DNA of 64,000 nt from Diphasiastrum complanatum (taxonomy: Eukaryota > Streptophyta > Lycopodiopsida > Lycopodiales > Lycopodiaceae). The stretch lies in assembly GCA_029204225.1 (NCBI GenBank), contig CM055095.1:41710219-41774218 (forward strand). The letters run 5' to 3'. Every line of letters starts with the position of its first letter. The first letter of the stretch is position 1. A model generated the notes under the pieces. That model saw only the letters and a program-made list of their open reading frames with translations. It was not told where the DNA came from and searched no databases. Made by a program: the position numbers and the translations under genes. Below, piece by piece: positions 51,988 to 61,143 of this stretch.

Positions 51988-52632
51988 ATGGCTGATCCTG
52001 TTGTACGATACATGTCGCAGATCTTGATGGAAGATGAGCTTGATGAAGATGGGAGCATGTTTAATCCGTGCCACTCAATCCAGGCAGTTGAGCAGGAGCT
52101 TGCAGATCTTCTCACAGACAGTTCTTCGAACGAATTTTTTAATCAATCATCTGGCTATGCAGGATCCGACGGGAAAGCCCATGTTTGTGCACAGCCTTGG
52201 GAGATCAACTCCAAGAACTGGGCAGATAACCTACGCCGAGAATTGCAGATAGAAGAAGATTATTCGAATGCTAGTTTGAGTGAATCGTACGCATCGTCTG
52301 GCTCATTAATCTCCTCACCCGGCATCACATACTTGGACCTATGCATTGATGAGGAAAGGAAGTCATTGGAGCAATGGTATGATAGCAAAATCCCGGTTAG
52401 TCCTTACAACACTCCCACGGATCAGCTATTACACTTCCGAGGGCTATCTTTGTCTTCTCCAATGGGAAGTTATGGCACAAGCTGGCAGGCTTCAATAGGA
52501 GACTTATCTTCACCTCCGGCTGTTGCATTTCACGCTCAAAATAGCCCAGGATTGCGATCAAATATGAATACGGCATATATGCAGCAATCCAGCTATTCCA
52601 TTGACAGAAACAAGTTTCTCAGACATCATTAA
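51988..52632 (+). CDS. LISCL-type GRAS N-terminal protein lacking the GRAS domain
   Basis: A single frame of 214 residues with a good start context (ACAACATGGCT). Residues 3-20 (DPVVRYMSQILMEDELDE) match the signature near the start of LISCL-subfamily GRAS regulators (..VLKYISQMLMEEDxED..), followed by MFNPCHSIQAVEQELADLL, like the MFxxxxALQAxEKxxYDxL element. The rest is acidic and serine-rich. Full LISCL proteins continue into a GRAS domain of about 370 residues; here a stop comes at 52630-52632 and no GRAS motif (VHIID, PFYRE, SAW) is seen downstream. In lily LISCL the N-terminus acts as a transcription-activation region. Either this is a truncated duplicate or a short protein that could act without the DNA- or partner-binding domain. 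A TATA box supports expression. Confidence 0.7.
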   Translation: MADPVVRYMSQILMEDELDEDGSMFNPCHSIQAVEQELADLLTDSSSNEFFNQSSGYAGSDGKAHVCAQPWEINSKNWADNLRRELQIEEDYSNASLSESYASSGSLISSPGITYLDLCIDEERKSLEQWYDSKIPVSPYNTPTDQLLHFRGLSLSSPMGSYGTSWQASIGDLSSPPAVAFHAQNSPGLRSNMNTAYMQQSSYSIDRNKFLRHH

Positions 52633-52699
52633 ATCGCCGACAGATTTGAATCAGTGAGCGATAAGGAAAGGTGATTCAATGTAACAGGGGATCATGATC

Positions 52700-52800
52700 G
52701 TGACAGTGGAGTGATGGAGCTGATCAGCATAGAATACAATACTGCCGGATACGGAGGACAGTGGAGTGAAGGAGCTGATCAGCATAGAATACAATACTCG
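52700..52800. repeat. Direct repeat in the 3' region of the LISCL-like gene
   Basis: Two copies (about 52702-52746 and 52760-52801) share GACAGTGGAGTGA and GGAGCTGATCAGCATAGAAT. They lie 70 bp past the stop, probably within the 3' untranslated region. Confidence 0.85.
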
Positions 52801-53181
52801 ATACGGGGATTCAGCAAAATCTGCTGCAGCACAGAGATGATATTCAATACGACTAAGGCTATACTGTAACGGTAGATGTTTTCCATGAGAGGGAAGCTTG
52901 AAGATAGATTTGCTGCACTCTTATCAATAGATCATGTGGAAGGCTTGTATAAACACATAAGCACTGTTGTTGTTTGATATGATGTAATATATTATAGCTA
53001 GAGATAGATTGTCAAAGCTTTGCTTATATAGCCATCCATACTCAATTTTACTTTTTTTTTTTTGGTTCTTTCATTTTAACACTTCAAAGATAAGGTGTTG
53101 ATCCATCATGGCCACTTTTAGTAGATAGCTACCTTTCCAAATCATTTAGCTATTTTAGCTTTGTAGCCTTAGCGGTGATAT

Positions 53182-53945
53182 GGGTTTTGACATTCTCTGA
53201 GTAAATTTTTTGCGAGTTTATTCCATGACATGCTCCAACAAAATGGTAGCACATGGTGTGGTACACTTTTTATGCCACGACATGATTTTTTAAAAATGAG
53301 AATTGTGGTTTGATGCATACTTAAAAATTTGACTATCCATCAAATTCTAAATAGACTTTGTTACTCTATAAATACAGGTTCACTTTTATTTTAAAACAAA
53401 CTATTCTTGAAGTTAAAAAAGTTAGAATGCCGGCGTGCTAGCCCGCAAATTTTTTTATTTAAAATGAACTTCTTTTGAAGAACTTTTTGAAAAAATAAAT
53501 TGCTTTTTGAAGTTGATTCGGCTAGCTTGCCAGTGTGCTAGCCAAAAATAGAAAAGCTATTTTGACACATTTGAGAACCAACTTTTGAGTAAAAACATTA
53601 TTTCAGAATATTTATTTCAACCTCCCAACATAGTAAGCCGACTTGCTAAGTAAAACAATAAAAAAAAATTTACAACCTTTAAAGATAGCACGTCCGCGTG
53701 CTATATGAAATGAGAAATTTTTTTTTGCAACCAACCAAAATAGCGTGCTATATGAATTGAGAAATTTTTTTTGTAGCCAACCCAGATAGCAGTACGCCGG
53801 TGTAAACCACATTCTTAATAATAAACATTGAAGTAGTAGCATAAAAAGGGTGGCATACCATGTGTTATCTTTTTGTTGAATGATGGCAAGAAATAAACTC
53901 GCAAAAATACAGTGACCAAAAAAAAGAGAAATGACCTAGACACCC
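53182..53945. mobile_element. Long-TIR MITE / MULE-like element
   Basis: About 760 bp with imperfect inverted ends well over 100 bp long. Left-arm words in order: GGGTTTTGACATT, TTTTTTGCGAGTTTATT, CAACAAAATGGTAGCACATGG, GAATTGTGGTTT. The reverse complement of the right arm gives GGGTGTCTAGGTCATT, TATTTTTGCGAGTTTATTTC, CAACAAAAAGATAACACATGG and GAATGTGGTTT. The core holds a tandem pair (about 53698-53785) with TGCTATATGAA.TGAGAAATT. Long TIRs with a GGGT..GGTCATTTCTC end suggest a Mutator-like MITE. No 9-bp duplication is visible and no transposase is encoded. Confidence 0.62.
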
Positions 53946-56480
53946 ATTTTTTCAAAAGGTTGAAAATTGTTTGAAAATTTGCCAAAATATTGAATGTCAA
54001 ATCTATAAAAATTAATCAAAATTTTAAAAAAGTTTCATTTTGTTATAATTTACAAATATGGAAAAACATAATGAGTTATTATTATTTTTTTCATTTCCAA
54101 ATTTGGCTCTACTGTAAAATTTCAAATGTGAATAAATTATTGATTTTTTTTTTTTGTAATAATTTCGGATTTTCAAACTTTGGAAGTTTAACTTTTGGAG
54201 AAACAATTGAAAATTTAAGTGATTTGAATAGCTTAAAAATTCTATAAAAAAAAAATCTGTTGAATTGTTTCTAAAATACACTTATTAAACTTATTTATGA
54301 CTAATTATGATGACTAAAATATTAATACCTAGAATTGATTGAATTGAAAAATGTGTGCAAAATACAACTAAAAAATTTGTGAAAAAATGTACCACTTAAG
54401 AATGTCACTCTTGCATTAGTACCACCAATTTTTTTTTTTAAAATTATGGGGTTCACAATTTGAGACTCTCTTAAAATAAAAGGCTGGAACCACATTTAGA
54501 TCAACTGAATACGAAGCATAATTTATAATGAGATTTTTGTGAGAAACATAAATTCCAAAAGCAAAGCAAAAGAAGAGTTTATTGTCAAATTGAGTTTGAC
54601 AAGAGTCTATTTCCACACCATTGACTTCACATTAGCTCTTGAAACTTGGACAATCACTGGATCTGACCTAGATGCATCTATGAAAACCTCTACGAGAGTT
54701 ACTGATGAAAAAAAACATCATTTTTTAGTGTGTGCGAAGGTTCCCAGAAGCAGAATCTTCAAAACCCTCGCAGAGCATCCATCAAATTAAGGGCAACTTC
54801 ACACATTGACGGTTCCCCTACAATGGGTGGAGAAAATCAGAGCTTTCCTTATGCACTCATAAATTTGCATGACCTGGACGTTGAAAAATTGCATTCTTGT
54901 GAAGGTGAGGTGATGTCATCACAAATGTTATCCAGCCCCACGTTGGGCAAGCCCGCCCTCCAATCCAAGCACACTGCACCACCACACCACATGTGGGCCA
55001 AAAGTTGGATAAGTTGGACAAGTTGTGTGAAACATGTGCCCATGGAAAATCAAGCTCTAGCCTCTTGTTATGAATCGTTGAGATGAAGAGCCTTGTGCTC
55101 CTTGGCTTGGCCTACTTGGGAGTTAAATATTCTACATAACGATGCTAGTGCAAATTACGTATATTGCCAAAAGAAAAACTAGAAACAAAGGCCAGCCTCA
55201 TAGACATTAACATGTGAGTTAAATTTCAACATTCTAGAATGCACTAAACATGTAGTCAATTTTTAGAATGTCATCCTACACAGTTTGATGAGAAAATCTC
55301 CTTAAAACATATTTCAATAAAAATGTTTATTAATCACAAAAGAATGTATAACTCTCAAAGCCATACATCACATAAATGCAATGTTTCATGTGTTGGTGAT
55401 TCTAATACCTTCAAGTAGAAGGCCAAAATGACAATCCATCTTAAAGACATGTACTTATGAGCGTGATGTTTATGAATAAAATTAAAAAATATGAGATTGA
55501 TGTCGCATTTCTTTAAGGGATTCATGTAAATTTGTGTGTAAGTTAATAGTAGACAATAATTTCATACATATTATATTGCATGTTATTGAAATCAAACAAG
55601 ATGTTGATTTGGAGATTATGTCCTTCTCTATTGATAAATGAAAACATAATTTAAGAGTTTATAATTGATATTCAACTTCACTATTATATTCATATGTAAG
55701 GATGTCAAAAGTACCAATATTTTTTTGAATTGCTTGGGTTGTTTTTTGAATGTTGTAATAATTTGAACCACATGAAGCAAATTAATCTATATAGAATGAC
55801 TATATATTACTTGCAACCCTTTTGTCATGAGTAGTACTAATTGTAGATATGATAGAATTATTTTTTACAAGAACATATAGGAATGCATCTGCCATTTATT
55901 TTTAAGCAAGATTTTCTATGTGTTGGTGATATCTTTTTGTCAACAATGTAGTTTGTCCAATGTAATTTTTTTTGTTTTTGTTTTGGTGCATTCTAACTTA
56001 TAAATGTGAGTAATCTTTGTTCTCTTTTTGGTGGTGTGTTTTTTTGCATCCAAATATCTGATGTATGTTTTTGTAAACTGAGCGCAAAGCAATATCTTTC
56101 AACGTTAAGACAATAGTCTAGAAAATGATCTCTGGATTATAATGACAATGATTTTGTTTCCAAAAAATCACTATACTACACATTGATCAATTTGATCGTT
56201 ATACATGTAATGTACATGACTTGGTCTAAGGTTGTTTGATAGTGTGGTCCAATGAGATGCAGTTGTTCATTATGTCTGGCTCAATGAAAGGTCCATCATT
56301 GTTGACGGTTAGGTGGTTTTGAGCGGTGAATCAAAAAATAGTTATGAAGGGTCAGAATAGATACTTGAATCTTATTAGAAACAAATTAAAAATTATTCAG
56401 GGTAAATTCAAATTACAGACCCACTATCTATCTAGCATGTGTCATTAGAATTGCTTTTGCTTGTTGTTGATATGGTTATG
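53946..56480. other. AT-rich stretch, no confirmed gene
   Basis: Mostly A/T homopolymer-rich DNA. A slightly less AT-rich patch at 54700-55090 carries a 118-codon plus-strand frame (ends ..MENQALASCYESLR) that I do not recognise. No clear repeats. Confidence 0.4.
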
Positions 56481-56760
56481 CCATCAAAGATGATTCAAAA
56501 TCATTTTTCTCCTCCTCATTTGTAAGATTACCTTTCTTGCCCTCCTCTTGTGCTTGTGCTTACATCCTCTTGAAGCATTTGGATGCAGAAAGTCCTTTCT
56601 TACCATAAAAGAAACACTTTTCCTTGGATTGTCCTTCTTTGCCTTTCCTATAACTTTCTTAACCTCCTTCACTCTTTGATAGATCTCATTTAGTAAAGCA
56701 TTAGGGTTTTGGAAAGAATTTTTTTAGGCTCCAAGGGTACCTACAAAATCTTGTAGAAAT
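56480..56760 (-). mobile_element. Copia gag fossil (zinc-knuckle region)
   Basis: Minus-strand sequence with a degraded zinc knuckle (KEKCFFYGKKGLSASKC) and flanking lysine-rich gag-like residues. It is short, broken and old. No LTR is visible beside it. Confidence 0.45.
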
Positions 56761-57590
56761 TGTCAAAAAATTGGCAAATCTAGCTTGATCAAAGCCATGT
56801 AAATTGTACATAGGTGGGTCCCACATGGGTGAATCCTTGTTGGCACGTGTGAGATGAGGTCAAATTAGTTTAGATCTAATTCATAAGATTAGTTAGGCTT
56901 GTTAGGTCATAATTCCTAAATTATAGGGCCAAATTCCTTGACTCATGGAGGTGGATAACCAACCTAGCCACCAACTTGGCAAAACTCTAGGGTTAGGTAA
57001 GATTGAAAAATTAGGGAAAAAATGGTCAATCATCTCCCTTATTACATGCTGGATTTTCACTTAACTTGAGATGAGAAAGAGCTTATTGTACATACAATCC
57101 AGCATTCCATAGTGAGGAGATAGAATTTTTGGAGCAAATTGGCAATCTTGAGTTTTATACGCATTGGTCTTGAGTTTTTGTGAATGCTTTGATATCTAAA
57201 CTTGATTCTACTTAATCTCTGATAATAGGCTATACTGGAGTTCGTACCACACACATGTGGGGTCGGAATTCCATGTTTGTGTTGGTTGGTACTGTGGTGG
57301 TTCGCTCACACCAACGACAAATGAGAACTATGAATAACGTTATTATTATGATAAGGATCTCGATTATATGGAGAATGGAGATTATAGAGCTGTTCTGATT
57401 GTGTTGATTAAGAGTATCAGTGTAGGAGGCTTGGACTACCATAAAGAGAGATTGCAGAAACAACAATCAGGCGTCTGGGCTAAAAGCATGGTTTGGTGGT
57501 ACAACATGGACTTTCAAGGACACTACCTTTTTTGAGTAGAAATGCACTTTTGTATTATTATACACTATTTTCAGCTAATACTGTTGACTT
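56761..57590. other. Intergenic stretch, no gene seen
   Basis: No domain or repeat recognised. Short minus-strand frames at 57057-57466 have no family resemblance. Confidence 0.35.
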
Positions 57591-57886
57591 GCAATAATGT
57601 TTTAACTATACCTCGAAAGTATGTCATGTAGCATATTGGAAAGCGCTCGTCAAGCACTTTTTAAGGCACTAAACTCCGTTGAAATTGGACTTACAAATAA
57701 AAAGTTATGTCATTTTTAATGTGGACTCAAAAAATTATGATTAATAAAATTCCCATACTTTTGACTTGCCATAACTTTTTAATCATAACTCAGAAGTATG
57801 TCATGTAATATATCATTGGAAAGTGCTCGTCAAGTGCTTTCTAACGCACCAAACCTCGCTGAAATTAGACTTACTTGTAAAAAGTG
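57590..57886. mobile_element. MITE family, truncated and doubled copy
   Basis: Interior sequence of the CATTAG-ended MITE occurs twice in tandem (about 57590-57735 and 57765-57886). Shared words are ATAACTTTTTAATCATA, AGTATGTCATGTA, CATTGGAAAG.GCTCGTCAAG and AAAAAGT. The typical ends are missing. The right side is cut by the LTR-like sequence that starts about 57887. Confidence 0.65.
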
Positions 57887-60313
57887 AAGAGTGAGAGTTA
57901 ATAAACATTCAACGGAATGTAGTGAGAAAGAACAATAGCGAATCTATATATTAATGTTGTAATAACAACAATCAGATCACAATACAATTGCGCTGATAAG
58001 TGTGTGATCCTACATACAAAAATGAAACAATTACTATAGTTTTGAATATTTACTCTCTATGTTCTCTAACTCTGAGGAATCAGATACAATGAAGACCATT
58101 TTTGATCATTTGATCTCTGTCGGAGTATCTTCATACATCCTTATCCATCTACAATGCTCATTTACTTATATAGCAACTGGATCATCTTGTGCTATTCTAA
58201 CTTTACAGTTACAAGATCGTTAATAGCTATTTAACTGATCAATAAGAACAGTTATTATTGGAGCGTGAGGATGTAGACAGTTTATACTTAAAATCTTGTG
58301 TAAATTTGTAGTGTCACATTTTTCAAAAAATGTCGCATTTTTTAAAGTGCCTAAAATGGCCCAAAATTTTGAGTGAACGCTTTGTCGCATTTTTCACAAA
58401 ATCCTTTTGTATTCAGAATGACCCGAAAGTGAGGTAGAAGACTGTCAAGTTTTTTGTCTTTTTTGGCTATTGAAGTTTGCTAGTAAAAATGTAGACTGTC
58501 GCGATAAACAATTAAAAAATACAGATTACTTTAATGAGAGAGTGATTTACTTAGAAGAAAAGCAGGGCAGTTAGGATGAGTAGGAGAAAGATTAAACTCC
58601 AACATTCCCCATTAAGCTTACTACTACGAATCTGAATTGCAATTGAGATTTATCATATCTACTAAAGTAGAATGTTTATCTCTTGACAATGGCTTTGTCA
58701 AAATATCAGCCAACATGCTGTTTGTATGACAGTAACTTAGTACAACATCTGTATTCTAAACTTTCTCTAAGAAAATGGAACTGAACTTCTATGTGCTTAG
58801 TTCTAGTATGAGTACGTGGGTTCAGCCCGCAAGGAAACTAATATAACCTGATGTGGATTTTCAAGTATGCATCTCTCCTGCCCAATCTAAATTTGAATAT
58901 GTGACCAACAAAAGTGCAGCTTCTGTATTACCGTTATAGCTCAAAGCATAGTGCTTTGTAGCTTGGATGTACTTCAGTGTTCTTTGTAGAGCCTTCCAAT
59001 GCTAGCTGTAGGCCTGGAGTGGACATGTATTGAGACAATATGCTTACCACATATGCTAGATCAGGTCATATACAGATCATAGAATACATTATAGATCCAA
59101 TGACAGACTAATAAGGATATCTAAATATTTCTTGTTGATTTGCTTGAGTTCTGGGGTACATGTCTTTAGACAACTTGGATCCTAGATCCATGGGTGTGTC
59201 TATCGGTTTGCAGTCTTCCATGCCATATCTGCGAAGCACATTGTAGATAGGACTCCTGGCTTATAGTAATCCTTCTGCTTGCGCGATCTCGATTGATCTC
59301 CATACTGAGTAGGTAATGAACTGGGCGTAAATCAGTCATCTCAAATTTTGATGAAAGCAAAGATTTGGTTTCATGAAGTAATTGATTTAAATTGCTGATA
59401 ATTAATCGTCAATGTATAATGCTATTATAACATAGCTTGACCATTCACTTGAGATATACATTTGAGTCTGCAGAGCAAGAAGTAAAATTATGCTGCAACA
59501 AGAAGTGATTGATTCTATCATACCAGCAGGCCCTAGGAGATTGCTTGAGGCCTTATAGTGCCTTATGCAATTTACATACCAAATGCTCTTGGCCTTGAAG
59601 GACGTAACTTTTTGGTTGATAAATGAATATTTCTTCTTGTATATCTCCATGAAGGAACGTTGTCTGGATGCCCATTAGTGAATGTCCAGGTCTTCTGCAA
59701 CAACTATAGCCAGCAAGGTGCGAATAGATTGATGCTTTACCATTGGATTGAAGGTGTTAATGTAATCTATTCCATAAACTTGCTCAAATCTCTTAACCAC
59801 TAATTGAGCTTTTCATTTGGATATTGATCCATCTAGCTTAAGCTTTAGCTTGAAGACCCACTTAGAGTCAACCGATTTTATACCTACAGGAGGATTAACA
59901 AGACTCCAGGTCTTGTTCTTCATTAGAGAATAGTACTCAGCATCCATAACAGCTTTCCAATTGTCCACATTTGACATAAACAGTGGCAGGTTCATCATGA
60001 CTGATGAACGTCATGTTGTTGTCGTTGTCGTGTAGATCTTCAAACTGTAGGTGCTTGAGTAGATGTTTCTCTTGGGTAAATGACTGAGATATCTTTAGCT
60101 TGTGGTTAAACGATCATAGGTTTGGGCCTATCGACGGTGAATGGAGTTGTTAGGATAAACTCCTACATTTCTTGTTTCTACTTGAAATCATGAAAGTTGT
60201 CTTCAAGGAAGACAATATCGCGGCTGACTTGTATCAACATCATAAATGCGGTATGCCTTATGTGATGTTGAGTACCCAATGAGAATATACTTACAACTTA
60301 TTGGATAAGTTTC
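57887..60313 (-). mobile_element. Ty1/copia fossil with 3' LTR, second lineage
   Basis: Minus-strand copia relic. The LTR-like part is about 57887-58614; on the minus strand it starts TGTTGGAGTTTAATC, preceded by an AATGGGGAA purine tract. RT blocks are VDNWKAVMDAEYYSLMKNKT..SKWVFKLK (59813-59998) and a FEMTDLRPVHYLLSMEINRD block (59166-59360), with an ALYIDD site near 59410. The residues differ from the intact copia, so this is another lineage. Broken several times. It ends where the 830-bp LTR begins. Confidence 0.75.
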
Positions 60314-61143
60314 TGTGAAAAAAGTACAAAAAGGACCAAGAGTGGATCCTAATCTGATCCTCAAGAGGGATTGGTTGTCAGATTACTTGATCTATCAATC
60401 TACTTGAGATTAAGATCAATCTAGATCAATTCTAGACACAAAATCCTAACAAGAACAATCATTAATTGAACGTAAGTGTACTTTATGGTTTCACACGTGT
60501 GAAACACAGTCTGAGTACGGACTCCAACCTGAAAATCAAGTACACATTGATAGAACCTCAAAACAATCAAAACAAATGTAGACAAATGGAGGGAATCACT
60601 CAAAATTGCTTCCAAAACCAAGATTGGTGTCTCACATTGATTATGGCCAAATGTGGCTCTATATAAAATAAGTGGGAGCTCGTGGTACTGATCATCCCTT
60701 TGATCCCACATGTGTGAAGGTGCTTTGTCATATGATGATTCATCATGCAAAACTGACACTTGGACAAAACCTTCTATTTTGAGCACTTTTGGCCCATTTT
60801 CCTTCTATATGGAGATCTAGTTGAAAATCTTCTAGAAGTCAAAATTCGTCTACTTCAACTTATTCCACACATGTGAGTTGTCCTCTACACATGGGATGTG
60901 ACACCTAACCAAAGGATGTGGCTCATGCAAGCAATAGACTGATGCCATGTGTCATATGTCTAGAAAACTAGTTTTTGGCCTTTTTAGCCACTAGAACTTG
61001 AATTAAATCGTATGTACAACCTATATGATTATGGTACATGACAAGTACACTATTTTCACACGTGGGAACAGGCTCCACACATGTGTGTTTATCTATATAC
61101 AAGATTTTTGGCCTCTACAAAGCTTATTTTTGCATTTTTCACA
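60314..61143 (-). mobile_element. 830-bp LTR of a copia-like element, copy 2
   Basis: Starts TGTGAAAAAAG and ends TTTTTCACA, with a purine tract on the minus strand at its right edge. It is the same family and length as 33336-34165. It contains a perfect 16-bp palindrome centred on CACACGTGTG (60489-60504). The element runs to the right, and its other LTR would lie outside the window. Confidence 0.8.

Noticed and set aside
54730-55086. 118-codon plus-strand frame
   Set aside because: Somewhat less AT-rich than its surroundings, but no domain, no promoter and an overlapping minus-strand frame.
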